Assembly: GCF_932276165.1 (NCBI RefSeq)
Contig: NC_064008.1
Span: forward strand, 5,647,001-5,711,000
Length of the DNA: 64,000 nucleotides
Direction of reading: 5' to 3'
Origin: Plutella xylostella
Lineage: Eukaryota; Arthropoda; Insecta; Lepidoptera; Plutellidae
Positions 1-11,225 of the stretch are shown piece after piece; position 1 is the stretch's first letter, and every line of letters begins with the position of its first letter. Position numbers and translations under genes: made by a program. Below the pieces are notes generated by a model, which saw nothing but the letters and a program-made list of their open reading frames with translations, had not been told where the DNA came from and made no database searches.

Positions 1-143
1 CGTTAAGTCTCGGTTCAACGTTATGTTATGTTCCTATTTGAACACAAAAATATAATCCATAAAATAAACTCGAGATTTTCCGTTGACGTAAGTGCTATGA
101 TATAATGTTGAAATAAAATAAAAGTGGAAAAATATAATTATAT

Positions 144-327
144 TTATTTATTATAAAAAAAAGTGTCTGCAGTAAGTCCCACACATGGAATTGTTTTTTT
201 TTCAATTGTGTTCTTAAAATGTTGTGGTAGAAAATGATTGCCACAAATTCGTTTAAGTTGATGTAGCTTTTCAATAGGCACATAAACCAGATCCTCCTTA
301 CCGGTCATCTTAACCCACTGTTTACAT
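144..327 (-). CDS. Terminal exon with C-terminal half of a THAP-like zinc-binding domain (partial gene)
   Basis: On the minus strand a good acceptor (tttgcag, AG at 329-328) opens an exon that reads to a TAA at 146-144; an AATAAA polyadenylation signal overlaps the stop region. The peptide has a Trp (CKQWVKMTG), then about 25 residues later ICGNHF, which fits the C-x2-H-F end of a C2CH THAP domain, then a basic stretch and a Pro. THAP domains bind DNA and occur in host regulators and in P-element-type transposases. The first Cys pair would lie in an upstream exon at higher coordinates that I could not find, so this may be a gene remnant or a transposon-derived piece. The protein ends unusually soon after the domain. 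The motif is seen; the gene status is inferred. Confidence 0.42.
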
Positions 328-380
328 CTGCAAACAACATTTTTATAATTATTATTAAACAATTAAATATTATTTAAGTC

Positions 381-1475
381 ATCATCATCAGCCTATGTCA
401 ACCCACTGCAGGGTATAGGCCTCCTCCATGTTATGCCAAGTTCCACGGTCCTGTGCTACACTCATCGAGTTTGGTCCAGTCACTCTCCTGTACCCGTATT
501 ACGAAAAACCGCAGCATATTCTATTCGATAGTCTATTCGAAAGTGCTGTCAACCTGTCAACAACAAAATGGCGGTGTATAGATTTGCGAAAGTTTGACAG
601 CTATCATTCCATAGGTCATTGTCAGAATAATATTATGTACTCTGTGGTCATTCTTTTCGAAACTCATTCGAAAGGTAAAAAGTGTTCGAAAGTGCTGTCA
701 AGTTGACAGTAGTCGCACTCGCATTCGATTCTATTCGTTAGCTCGAATTTTCATGATACGGGTACTGATGTCATCGGACCAACGGGTCGGCGGTCTACCG
801 AATGATCGCCGTCCCTCCCTTGGCCACCACTCCGACACTGCCTTGGTCCATCTGCCGTCTTGCCGCCTTGCCAGATGCCCTGCCCATCTCCACTTCAGCT
901 TCGTGATCCGTCTCCCAACGTCTTCAACCTTTGTCCTGCGTCGAATTTCTACGTTCGGGATACGGTCCACTAGCGAGATGCCTAGCATGGTGCGTTCCAT
1001 GGCTCGTTGTGCTACTTTAATTTTGTGCATGCATGTCTTTGTGAGCGTCCATGTTTCGGCACCATAAGTGAGGGTAGGCAGCACACACTGGTTGAAAACC
1101 TTCGTCTTCAGGCACTGTGGCAGGCTAGATTTAAAAACATCTGCTAGGTTACCAAAGGCAGCCCACCCTAGCTCAATTCGTCTAGCGATCTCCTTTGTCT
1201 GCGAGTCTTTGTCAAAAGATAAACATTGTCCAAGATATATGTACTTGTCCACAACTTCTACTGAGCTGTTGCCTACTGTTATGTTAGGTACGGCTGTAGG
1301 ACAACTGGTCATGATCTTGGTCTTGGACATGTTCATCTTCAGACCGACGCGCAGAGACGCTACATGCAATTCTTCAAGCATCTCTTGGAGATCAGCAACG
1401 TTCTCAGCTAGGACAATAAGGTCGTCGGCAAAACGCAGGTGTGACATGTTAGTGCCGTTGATATTAACACCTCTC
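381..1475 (-). mobile_element. RTE-clade LINE, 5'-truncated 3' part, interrupted by a MITE
   Basis: Read on the minus strand, this holds the C-terminal part of an RTE-type reverse transcriptase: the RFADDLIVLAE catalytic region near 1400-1450, then the conserved tail with IARRIELGWAAFG, FNQCVLPTLTYGAETW and GRPPTRWSDD down to about 765. The element resumes at 490-381 with the usual RTE end, close to the ORF stop and a (GAT)n-like tail at 380-395. The endonuclease and most of the polymerase are missing, so it is a dead 5'-truncated copy. A palindromic MITE at 490-764 splits it. The 5' break abuts an AT-rich stretch at 1476-1526 just before the next LINE. Confidence 0.8.
490..764. mobile_element. 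Palindromic MITE inside the RTE copy
   Basis: The ends are inverted repeats: GTACCCGTATTACGAAAA on the left and a matching TTTTCATGATACGGGTAC on the right. The interior also contains TTCGAAAGTGCTGTCAA-like motifs in both halves. It interrupts the RTE 3' region, which continues on both sides. There is no coding capacity. The target duplication and superfamily are unresolved. Confidence 0.65.
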
Positions 1476-1526
1476 TCGTATATATATATATATATTATTA
1501 GGTATATTTTATAGGTATATATTATT

Positions 1527-4489
1527 ATGTTCAACAATAGTAATGATTGCGATTCGGATAGTGCAGAATTTGATTCTTGTGCCTCTTCGGATGAGTTAAA
1601 CAGTAGTTGTAGTAGGTTTTTGAGTCTGCCCTCCTTACCCGAGGTGTTAGACTGTCAGTTCCGTGATGTCCCTAAAAATTTCAACGTTGTTCATATAAAT
1701 GCTCAAAGTATTCCGTCTCATTTCTCGGATATGCTGGCTTCTTTTGATAACAAAAACTTACATGCTATTTTAATTTCCGAGTCATGGCTCAAGCCGTGTC
1801 TCCCTTCCTCTTCTTACCAATTACCCGGTTTTCACCTGCTTCGCAACGACCGCACCGGTTCTCGGGGTGGGGGAGTTGCCATTTATCTCCGCTCTAATAT
1901 TCCCTACTCTATATTGAGTTTGTCAACTCAACCACCTCCGTCTGATGCAGGCGAACATCTTTTTATTGAAGTGACTCTTTCTCACACCAAGGTTTTACTT
2001 GGTGTGTATTATAGCCATTCATGTAAAGTCATTTTTTTCAAATCATTCGAGAATCTCATTGCGGACTTCACGCCTAATTATAGACATAGTATAGTAATGG
2101 GTGATTTTAATACGTGTCTATTAAAGAATGATTCTAGATCCTCTTGCCTTCAATCTATTGTTAAAGCTAGCAACATGAATATCCTTCCTCTTAGTACCAC
2201 CCATCACTTTCCCAACGTTACTCCCTCTCTTCTTGATCTTATCTTAGTATCTTCTACAAATCATGTTGCTAAGCACGGTCAATGTGGGGCTGATGGTTTT
2301 TCTTATCATGACCTCATCTTCCTTTCTTATAAAATTCGTCCCCCCAAGGCTAAGCCAAGAATCCTTCTTCAGCGCAATTTTGGTGGAATGGATTTGGATA
2401 AACTGAGAAGGGATGCACGGAATATTGATTGGAATGTTGTTCTAGATGCAGACAGCGTCGACGAACAGGTGTCTCTTTTTAATTCACTACTAACCAATCT
2501 TTATGACGTGCATGCCCCGGTCAGGGCGATCAAGTTAAAGCACTTGCCAGCGCCATGGCTGACTGATGACATTAAGAAGATTATTTCCCAGAAAAATGCT
2601 TCCAAATCAAGATATAAATCTCAGCCTACTGAAGGGAATAAACTGAAATTTGTAGCTCTAAGAAATCACTGCAATAAGGTGTGTAGGGACGCACAACGAC
2701 GCCATATCCATAAATCTGTTGAAAATGGCGATCCAGCCAAAGTATGGAATTTTCTTAAGTCTTTAGGTGTTGGTAAGGCCCGTAATAACGTCGTCCCGAA
2801 AGACCTTGATCTAGATTCTCTGAATTCACATTTCTCTTCTACCTCTGATTTAGACTCTGCTACTAAAATCAAAACTCTTAATCATCTTTCCTCCATACCA
2901 ACACCCGACTTCCCTTCATTTAATATTCGCCAATTTTCCGATTGTGATGTTGAGAAGAGTATTCTTTCCATTACTTCCAACGCTGTTGGGAGTGACAGCA
3001 TTAGTCGAAATATGATAGTTCCTATACTTAACATAATCCTTCCCATCATCACACACATCCTTAACTCCTCCATTATCTCTAGTACTTTCCCCACCCTTTG
3101 GAAAGAAGCCCAAATTATCCCTCTTCCCAAAAAACACAATCCATCGTCTTTTTCCGACTATCGACCTATCTCCATTCTTCCTTTCCTCTCCAAAGTCCTT
3201 GAAAAACTTGTTCATCGCCAATTAAGTGGTTTTCTCATTCGCAACAATCTCATGAATCCCTTCCAGTCCGGATTCCGCCCTGGCCACAGCACGGTCACTG
3301 CTCTTGTGAAAATCACTGATGATATTTGCCAGGGTATGGAAAATGGAAAACTTACTATCCTATCCCTTCTTGACTTCAGCAATGCTTTTAATACTGTCAA
3401 TTTCGACATATTGCTGGGGATTCTTCGTTCTCTCAACATATCTCCAACGGTGATTGGCTGGTTTCAAAGTTACTTGCACGGGCGCCAGCAACGCATCCGT
3501 ATCGATGATTCATTTTCTAAATGGTGCAGTACCTCAGTTGGCGTACCGCAAGGTGGCGTGTTGTCCCCCCTCCTGTTTGCTATCTTCATTAATAGTATCT
3601 CTGAAAATCTGTCTTCTTCCTACCACCTTTATGCAGATGATCTTCAGATCTACACACATGCAGTTCCTTCTGATCTACCTCAGGCTATTTCACTAACTAA
3701 CAGTGACTTGAACAGCATATCCGACTGGAGCAAACGACATGGACTTAGAGTGAATCCTACTAAAACTCAAGTCATCATATTAGGCAGTTCTAGACTCTTG
3801 TGCAATGTAGACCTTGCTCATCTCCCTTCAGTGCTTTTTGATAATGTCCAGATACAATTTGCGAGTACGGTCAAAAACCTGGGAATCTTCATCGACAAAC
3901 ACTTGTCTTGGGGACCACAAATTGAATCAGTCAGCCGAAAAGTTTTGGCTCAGCTGCTTCGCTTAGGAGATTGCGTAATTTCCTTCCTACATCCACTAAG
4001 ATTGCGCTTTCTCAATCTCTATTATTACCGATTCTTGACTACGCCGACGCCAGCTATCTCGATCTCACCGAGGAGCAACTTAATAAGCTTGAGCGACTTC
4101 AAAACTTTTGTATACGGTTTATATTTGGTTTACGAAAATATGACCATATTTCCGAATATCGTATAAAACTCAAGTGGCTTCCTATTCGCCTTCGACGGAA
4201 TACTCATATCTTAACGCTTCTCTACAACATACTGTTTAACCCGGCATCCCCTCAATATTTAAAAGAGCGTTTTCAGTTTCGGCACTGCTCACACGATCGC
4301 ACACTTCGGTCTGCTCAGAACTTGCGACTGCTAGTTCCGCCGCACAAAACTGACTTCTACGGTGACTCCTTTACGACGAAATCAGTGGTTCTCTGGAATG
4401 CTCTTCCTGAAGAAATTAGACGTGCACCATCTGTGGCCTCTTTCAAAGAAAGGGTCAAATTGCACTACCTACAGTCACTGACTAACTAG
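1527..4489 (+). mobile_element. LINE ORF2 (AP endonuclease + reverse transcriptase), one frameshift; CR1/L2-like
   Basis: The first frame (1527-4166) encodes an apurinic-type endonuclease (HINAQS, ISESWL with catalytic Glu, GDFN, YHDLI) in about residues 55-250. A reverse transcriptase follows: DYRPISILP, FQSGFRPGHST, LLDFSNAFNTVN, GVPQGGVLSPLLFAIF and YADDLQIY near residue 700. A one-base indel at about 3963-3971 moves the thumb and C-terminal region to another frame, which runs to a stop at 4487-4489 and ends with the WNALPEEIRRAP motif common in CR1/L2-group LINEs. No ORF1 is visible upstream. The reading frame is otherwise open, so the copy is young. It is used for self-mobilisation by target-primed reverse transcription and has no host role that can be seen. 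Confidence 0.85.
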
Positions 4490-4820
4490 TTGAATATAAT
4501 ATTATGTAATGTGTATTATTTATGTAAGTATATTATAGGTATATATATATAATATATATAGTTATTAGATAGTTATTTGTTGTTTTATTTATTTATTTAG
4601 TGTATGTACTGTTTAAGTAGTATATATTTTATGTATATATATACTTGCACCACAACTACCTCACAATCATATAGACTTACTCTCTTCCATCCAAAGGTTG
4701 TCTGGTAGAGATTGCTATAAGCAATAAGGCCGCCTTTTTGTACTGTTTTATTTTTAAGTTTTGTTTTTTGTAATTTTTTTTTATTGGTGCAAATAAAGTG
4801 TTTTGTATTGTATTGTCTTT
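4490..4820 (+). mobile_element. LINE 3' UTR and tail with conserved stem-loop
   Basis: This AT-rich 3' UTR follows the LINE ORF. At 4695-4736 it carries the motif GGTTGTCTGGTAGAGA, then a stem ATTGCT-ATA-AGCAAT (4711-4725) and AAGGCCGCC, and it ends with AATAAA near 4793 and a TTGTATTGTATTG run. The same module recurs at about 18.76, 21.15, 27.45 and 55.73 kb as 5'-truncated copies. Confidence 0.7.
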
Positions 4821-5160
4821 ATTTTTGAATGAGAACATGCCATTGCTGCCTTTATAATTTTATGTATGCTATAACCTCATGTATTATCTTTAAAATCATT
4901 GGTGAATGCCAAATTAACCAAAAACTTCTGGAGTGAGAAGCCTTATGCACTCCACCACGGCACCTAAAAATATATCTTCCAAACAAAAGACGATCAGAAA
5001 AAACTCCTATAAAATGTTATCTCTGCACTATTCAGGCTGTATAGTCATAATATACATAAAATGTTATCTGTTCGTCCGTACTATTATATTATGCATAGTG
5101 AACTTGTTATGCGCTGACTAGTCTATCTGTTTGTATTTCATGGAAGTGATACAATTATAT
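4821..5160. other. Stretch with no recognised feature
   Basis: AT-rich sequence; a 62-codon open stretch at 4933 has no family features. Nothing supportable was seen here. Confidence 0.5.
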
Positions 5161-5162
5161 TA

Positions 5163-5395
5163 TACAGGGTGTTGCAAAAAGGGTAGACTAAGCCGAAAGC
5201 TACAAGTGCAGCATGGTATATCTAAGCCCGAAACTGAAATCAGAATTTCAAAATTCGCCATAGTAAAAAGTCACGTGACCAACTAAGTTTCCATGGAAAA
5301 TAATTAAAAAAAATCGCCAATTTTGTTGAACGTTAAGTTGCACGAAGGAACTTTAAACTAACGACAACCTTACATCTATTATCATGGACCTTTTT
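5163..5395. mobile_element. MITE-like repeat, CAGGGTGTTGCAAAA family
   Basis: It begins TA-CAGGGTGTTGCAAAAAGGGTA and carries the internal landmark AAGTCACGTGACCAAC..AAGTTT. The same start or landmark recurs near 12064, 20021, 22140, 27891 and 47553, and the opposite end (TTTTGCAACACCCTGTA) is seen at 50472-50488. TA at the boundary and CAGGG termini suit a non-autonomous Tc1/mariner-like family. The right end is not clear. Confidence 0.5.
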
Positions 5396-5722
5396 TATAT
5401 TATTATACACCTACGGGCAAAGAAACAGCCACTCCACTTAGAAAATGCAGATACCATGTGGACCCAATTTTTTAAAACGTTTAATTGGATATTTGTACAA
5501 AATGTTAACCTTTTAAGTTACTAATATTCTGATGCGTCGTTAAATATACTTAAATATTGCAAAAGGCGTCATTAAGTTAGTTTTTTCCGTTTAAGGGTAA
5601 TTTGGTTATTTTCTCAATGGAACTTTTTCATTGCCCGTGAGTGTATGTCTTTTTTCTGCCTTTTTTCACAGTAAGTATACAGACATACATTTAACGTGGA
5701 CGTTAATTCGTTATCAAATGTA

Positions 5723-5796
5723 TGCTACGCACATGCTACGAATGCGCTACGCACATGCTACGAGGCTACGGCCCACTTGCTACGCGGCTGCTACGA
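5723..5796. repeat. Irregular GCTACG short-repeat cluster
   Basis: GCTACG occurs about eight times at uneven spacing (for example TGCTACGCACATGCTACG). It creates a chance open frame but no protein that looks real. Confidence 0.55.
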
Positions 5797-5983
5797 AAAT
5801 GCATTAGACTGTACACTTATGCTAGGGCCACACTACCGATATGCCAATATACATATTCACTCACGACTGTCAGCGGTGGATCACAAGTGAGTTACCCACT
5901 TTTCGCAGCACATATTTGTACTCACGTGATAGGTTGCGAACCATATCGCCGTTTTGAGTACAATGCACTTAGGATATAACATC

Positions 5984-6050
5984 TAGAATCTAGATGTGCA
6001 GGTTTCATCACGATGTTTTCCATCACCGTAAGAGCACGTGGTATTATTGT
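5984..6050 (-). mobile_element. SINE body fragment
   Basis: On the minus strand it matches the body of the tRNA-derived SINE at 16207-16545: CTCTTACGGTGA, AAAACATCGTGA, GAAACCT, and the TCTAGA motif in the same order. The head is missing. Confidence 0.5.
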
Positions 6051-6237
6051 AAATAAACTCCTTGATTGAAAACACAATTGAAAGAATTAATTGGTACAGG
6101 CCATCACCCGTAACGGAAACGATTAACGAAACACCTGATACAAATTACACTAATTTTACATTAATTACAATTGGATTTAAATAAAAATACTTGATAGATT
6201 TGGAGAGACCTCCGCGATGGCTCTATTCATATTTAGA

Positions 6238-6382
6238 TATCACATCATCATAATTTTTAGCCCATATCTGCCCACTGCTGGGTATAAGCCTCTTCCCTAT
6301 CACGCCATCTCTTACGGTCCTGTGCGAGTCTAGTCAATGATATAAATAATGTCATCAGACCATCGGGCCGGCGGTCTTACAC
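6238..6382 (-). mobile_element. RTE LINE 3'-end fragment
   Basis: On the minus strand it carries the RTE 3' landmarks GACCGCCGGCCCGATGG, AGACTCGCACAGGACCG, and GAAGAGGCTTATACCCAGC, followed by a GAT-rich tail, in the order seen at 381-800. Only the last about 140 bp of the element remain. Confidence 0.6.
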
Positions 6383-6769
6383 ACTTATATTCAGATATAC
6401 GTCATTAAATTGTCTTTCTTCTGTATACTTCCTGAAAGCTTTCAGCACATTACAAAAAAGTTTTAGTGGCTATTTGCATTTAAATAAGTACATATTCCCA
6501 AATTAACATGGATTCTTGTTTCAAAACTCGTGTCCAAAATGCTTTTTGATGGAAAAGTTTGATGAAAATTTCTTCTTTCGCATCATAATAATGTATCAAC
6601 AGATTTTAATCTAGAATGAATTTAGAATTACAAACAGCACGTGTATTGAAACTTTAATTTGTTAGTAAAAGCAAATATCGTTTGGATTATACATACTTAT
6701 AGATTTTTTTAACCCATAAAAAGGTTTCTGTCGCGGCATAGATAGTTAAAAAACGGACGTTTTTGATTA

Positions 6770-6996
6770 CAGGGTGTTTTTTTCGTAGGTGCATATCCGG
6801 AACTATGTTACAGAGTTCTTCATTCTGACGAAAAAAAAGATGCTTCTTCATACAAAAATTGGTTGTTTACGTGACACTGTGTATGGGGAGTAGATATTTT
6901 TTTCGAGAATATCCCAAGGTCATTATAACAAAAGTCGTTAGAATGAAGAGCTCTGTCACATAGTTCCGGATATGCACCTACGAAAGATTCACGCTG
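6770..6996. mobile_element. Foldback MITE with TA target duplication
   Basis: CAGGGTG at the left and CACGCTG at the right lie between TA dinucleotides (6768-6769, 6997-6998). Inner arms of roughly 50 bp are inverted copies: TCGTAGGTGCATATCCGGAA on the left and its complement near 6963-6984. No ORF. It fits a non-autonomous mariner-like element. Confidence 0.7.
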
Positions 6997-7604
6997 TATA
7001 GTTTCTAGTTTTACAAGTTTATTTACATAGTCATACCTACTACCATTCTAATTCTATATCAGTAGACTCAGTTACTCGTGTAATTAAATTAGGTATATTC
7101 GTACCGCAACAATTATAATTAATATCGTAAGCAAAATTAAGATTTGTGAGTACGCAACTAAAATTAATTTAATTTAAGGCTGTAATTATTTTATTACACC
7201 GTTACGAAAATTCAAAATGTTTTGTCCCTTTATTTTTGGAATTAGACGCGTAAGGACGTTCAGCTTCAATGTAATATTAACATTGAATAAAAATACCCAT
7301 AACTTCATCAACTTATGTATTAGGTATAAGTTTAAAATGATTGTGTGTATGTGTCTGTAGTAATGTAGCTCACAAACGGATGTACCGATTTTTGTTTTCT
7401 GCTTTTCAAAAGTTATGCGACTTTAGCTTAAAGTCCCTTTCTGCAACTCAGCGTTAGTGTTTAAACGTTGGTTTAAGGTCGGTCTAGCGGACCCAGGGGT
7501 AGCCCTTGCTACGATCACCAGAACATGGCCTCCGATCGAGAAGCCTAGATCTTATAATTACCACTTCGTCAAATTATACATAGTTTGCTCAATTAAGTTT
7601 TTTC

Positions 7605-7716
7605 TATGGTGCGATAAAAGTTATCTCGGAATAATTATGTTGCTGTCATTTCTAAATGTTTGTATTAGACAGTGACAGCAACAATTATATTCCTCAGATA
7701 ACATTTATCTGTCTAT
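7605..7716. mobile_element. Palindromic MITE
   Basis: Arms at 7613-7648 and 7673-7709 are near-complementary (GATAAAAGTTATCTC.. and ..CAGATAACATTTATC, with GTTGCTGTCA against TGACAGCAAC at the centre). It would fold into one hairpin with a 24-nt loop. The ends are not defined. Confidence 0.6.
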
Positions 7717-8059
7717 TGAAAAATCAGCCCTAAATATCTAATTCATTGATCAAAATGATAGAATAGAATAGAATACTACTTTATTGACTTAAAAACAATG
7801 ATCAACTATCTTTTTGTTTAAGTATCAATCTCTGGGCTCTTACAGTAAAATATTTTCCCTTCTTTATAAATTCAAAATGCTGACTTTATACGAACATGTT
7901 TTTTGTGGGTCGGCTGTAGGCTGAAAGTGGCTGAACTTACCAATTTCCTTTATCATGGGAGCGAAATATTTTAATTAGGTTGTCCAAAGTTGTGTAGGCT
8001 CAGGCCCACTGTGCCACTGGATGGTGTTATCTTGAAGTGAAACAGTAAGTTTGCTATTT

Positions 8060-8345
8060 TATCATTTGCTGGGGCACGGTCCTCCTTCTAATGAAAGAAG
8101 GGTTTTAGGCCTATGGTTTGTTTTACAGGGAAAGACATCTGACAGAACGATTATTACATTTGAATAAGGGTAATTTTTGTTTGTATCAGATGTCTTTCCC
8201 CGTGAAATGGAATATAGTCCACCACGCGGACCCTGTGCAGGTTGGTGGACCTCAACGCAAGCAAGCTTGTGCTGAGAGAGTAATTGGGTAAGTGGTAGTC
8301 TGTGTCTCACCCATCCAATGGCTGACCGTGCCACATGTTGCTTAA
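8060..8345. mobile_element. Interspersed repeat carrying a nested hairpin MITE
   Basis: The outer repeat (GCTGGGGCACGG, CTTCTAATGAAAGAAGG, then TAGTCCACCACGCGG and GTTGGTGGAC) has an uninterrupted relative at 17541-17625. In this copy an insert of about 95 bp (8117-8208) splits it; its arms TTTACAGGGAAAGACATCTG and CAGATGTCTTTCCCCGTGAAA are inverted copies. Confidence 0.6.
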
Positions 8346-8399
8346 CTTCAATGATCAGTTACTATCACTGAAGCTAGCTCAACTACAGACGATTTTAAT

Positions 8400-8755
8400 A
8401 AAATGTTAAATAATAATAATACTTTATGCATAACCCCATCCCGTGTTACACCTCGGTGGTGTTTTGACAGCCCATGTACCTACCAGCCTGCACTAATTTG
8501 TAATTAGAGTGAGCCCAAAACCACCCTTTACAATATACACGCGTATTCAATCGCTGCGGGTGGCTGGGGGTCACTCTACATAACGCGGAACGCTGCTGCG
8601 CGAGTCACGACTCTAAAGCCTTTGTTTTCTAAAGTTAGTTTTTTGGCAATAAGCCCGCCTTTGTGTACTTACTAACTTCTTCTTTATTTGTATTTTGTCT
8701 GTGTATGTTTTTAAGTACCTATGCAATAAAGTGTCTATAAATAAATAAATAAACT
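8400..8755 (+). mobile_element. LINE 3'-end fragment
   Basis: Ends with GGCAATAAGCCCGCCTTTGTG, a GCAATAAAG signal and a TAAATAAATAAATAAAC tail, as in other LINE tails of this window. The upstream part has no readable RT motifs, and the left arm of the tail stem is lost. Confidence 0.45.
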
Positions 8756-8775
8756 CTGTTTTTTTATAACAGGTA

Positions 8776-8900
8776 CTAAATTGACGAATTCTGAACTGTT
8801 CATCAAGAGTCGATTGTCTCGCGTAATAGAACGATACTTCACTTAATCGCGGGACAATCGACTGTTGATGAACCGTTCAGATTCGAATCTGTCAATTTAG
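8776..8900. mobile_element. Hairpin MITE
   Basis: CTAAATTGAC..CGATTGTCTCGCG (8776-8823) is mirrored by CGCGGGACAATCG..GTCAATTTAG (8848-8900) with a few mismatches, leaving a 24-nt loop. No coding potential. Confidence 0.65.
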
Positions 8901-8904
8901 GTGG

Positions 8905-9708
8905 AATTTCACCAAAGGCTAAACGTTTTAGTAGCCTGTCAAACGTCTGTCAGTTCGTACAAAATGTGTTTAAAATTGAATTAAATACAATTTTAAATAC
9001 GTTTAGCGTTTGATAAAAGTGACCCTATCTGAGAATAATAAAACAGACATATCTCGTTGTGTTAAACGTACCGATTGCACAACAGCTCTCATTGGTTAGT
9101 TCTTCGTCAGTATAGAGTGACCCCGCTGGTATGTAGTAATTAACGTTTTTCGGTTATTTGAATTCATGCGTATTAGGCTTTTAGCCGGTTTTAATGTGTA
9201 TGCAGCATTTCATCTGAAACATGGGCTCGCATTTTAAGTGAGGTGTGTAATTAATTAGTTATTTTGTGTTGTGATTTGGAGGAGAAAAACAATGGATAAA
9301 TAGGTATGAATGCTTAGGAATTTTGCTCAAAAATAAGTTCAATAAATTATTTGGAAACACTACAGGGCTCAATTTATTGGTTATTTTTTTGAGTATTTAA
9401 CAGTAAACTTTATACGGTACATTTCTTCTATTCTGTACCTTACTCCCTTCGTAACATGAAGTATACATTTTTATATTTTTTCACAAATACAGGGGGTTCT
9501 AACGTTATACTATTCTAAATCGTATCTTTACCAGACCACCGATCATGCGAGAGCATAAATTTTACGTTTTAATTTACATACAAGGGCCGGCCATTCATTC
9601 AGCGACCGACAACGAATATTCAACTGAAATACATAAAACTGAAGTGCCCAGCTGACCTACGAGGGGTACAATAGATATAGGGTGATCACAAAAGTGTTAG
9701 CCATCAAT
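8905..9708. other. Stretch with no recognised feature
   Basis: AT-rich, no long open frame, no convincing splice-bounded exon and no repeat ends I could define. Confidence 0.5.
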
Positions 9709-9724
9709 GTCGGTAGCTGATTAA

Positions 9725-9822
9725 CTGCCAGTTTCTATATCTCTATCTATCCATAACTGGCAGTTACTTTCATACGATAGTAACCACCAGTTATAGATAG
9801 ATAGAGTTATAGAAACTGGCAG
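9725..9822. mobile_element. 98-bp palindromic MITE with TTAA target site (piggyBac-like)
   Basis: CTGCCAGTTTCTATA at the left and TATAGAAACTGGCAG at the right are perfect inverted repeats flanked by TTAA on both sides (9721-9724, 9823-9826), the target duplication of piggyBac elements. Almost the whole element is one hairpin. Confidence 0.75.
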
Positions 9823-9834
9823 TTAACCTCCTGT

Positions 9835-10800
9835 GACCCAGAGACAAAAAAGAATCACAACTTTCAGTTTTCGGTGGCTGCAAACTGCTGCTTTCATGCT
9901 GAATACTCAACACTCAATCATTTCTGAACCCTGTCGTGGGTCTCCCCATTATGTCATCGTATGAGGTCTCAGGGTCTCTAGAAAATAATAGCCTTGGAAT
10001 TCAAAAAAATTGTGTACAAAAACATCAAGATTTGAAATAGTAATAGAACAGAACCAATTACTACTAAAACGAAACTTTTATGTCCCGCACAATATTATTT
10101 TTATATACATATATTTAACTTCACTGATAGCGTCCTTAATATAAATTTCATTTATTTTCTCAGAAAATCAATCACAATTTATATATTTTTTAAAACACCC
10201 TGTGCATATCGCAGTGTGTTTTAGAACCGCCAGGAATATTGGTTTTGAATGTGTCAATATTTCATGCCTGACCACTGCGTTACAGCTGAAACGAAACGGA
10301 CCAGCGAGGACCGACAAATTGAGGAAATCCAAGAGCTTTGCGTTTGGAAAATACATACGAATGTATGTGAATATTGAGGCTGTAAAAATGGTACATATAA
10401 CAGGATGATTGGTAAGTCGATGTATTCCTTTAAATTGATTGTAGAGGAAGGCATTTTCAATCAATTGAACTCTAGGTGATGCTTTATATATGTATAATGC
10501 CTGCCAAACCATATCCAAACCTTTATGTTTCAATAACTCTGTAAGTAATATTGCGATTATTCCGATCCTTATGATCCTGATGTTGTTACCTTGGAAAATT
10601 CTGCCTAGCGTGGATTCTGGGAAACGTATGTCCTAGAATTTACCCTGAATTTTCGACGGTAACAGATCGAACTATATTGTAAACTCAGGCTGTAAACTAA
10701 AAAGGTGACTCAGGGTGGTCTGACTATTTAAACAGGCTTTGCTCTAGTACTTTAGATTAAAGTAAATTTTAACAGGGAAGGTTATCAATTAACGCGATTA
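9835..10800. other. Stretch with no recognised gene
   Basis: Contains AAAACACCCTGTG near 10192-10204, which resembles a mariner-like MITE end, and open frames of up to 121 codons at 10168-10533 with no family features. No supportable gene. Confidence 0.4.
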
Positions 10801-11060
10801 CTTATAGTTTATTTATTTAATACTTTATTGCACAAATATGAGATATAAGTGTACAAAAGGTGGACTTAATGCTAAAAGCATTTTCTACCAGCCAACCTAT
10901 AACCTACTAGTTTAGACTTGGGCTAGAAACTAGAAGACATTATTTCTAATTAAACCTTTCTGTAATAAAATATTCTGAAATCCCATGTGTTTCGAAATTA
11001 ATATTTAAATGGGAGAAGACTTTATAATTACAACTTGTGATTAATGTTTCTAATGTGTGT
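10801..11060 (-). mobile_element. LINE 3'-end fragment
   Basis: On the minus strand it ends with GCAATAAAGTATTAAATAAA (about 10834-10815). Upstream on that strand are TTTTAGCATTAAGTCCACC and a TCTACCAGCCAACC relative, a common lepidopteran LINE tail. No coding part is left. Confidence 0.5.
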
Positions 11061-11109
11061 GTAGAGTTATACCATGCTCACTTTGAAACTGGATAAAGGG
11101 TCATAATTA

Positions 11110-11225
11110 ACATCATCAGCCTACAGCAGTCCACTGCTAGACTTAGGCCTCACCCAAAGCACGCCACTGGATGCGATCCATAGCTTTCCGCATACAATCA
11201 TTACTAGCCCCTTTTCGCAATAAAG
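11110..11225 (-). mobile_element. RTE-type LINE 3'-end fragment
   Basis: Minus-strand copy of the RTE tail: GTGGCGTGCTTTGGGTGAGG, CTAAGTCTAGCAGTGGACTG and the final CTGATGATG. About 110 bp only. Confidence 0.5.

Noticed and set aside
10168..10533. 121-codon minus-strand frame
   Set aside because: No family features, no splice or start context; one end resembles a MITE terminus.
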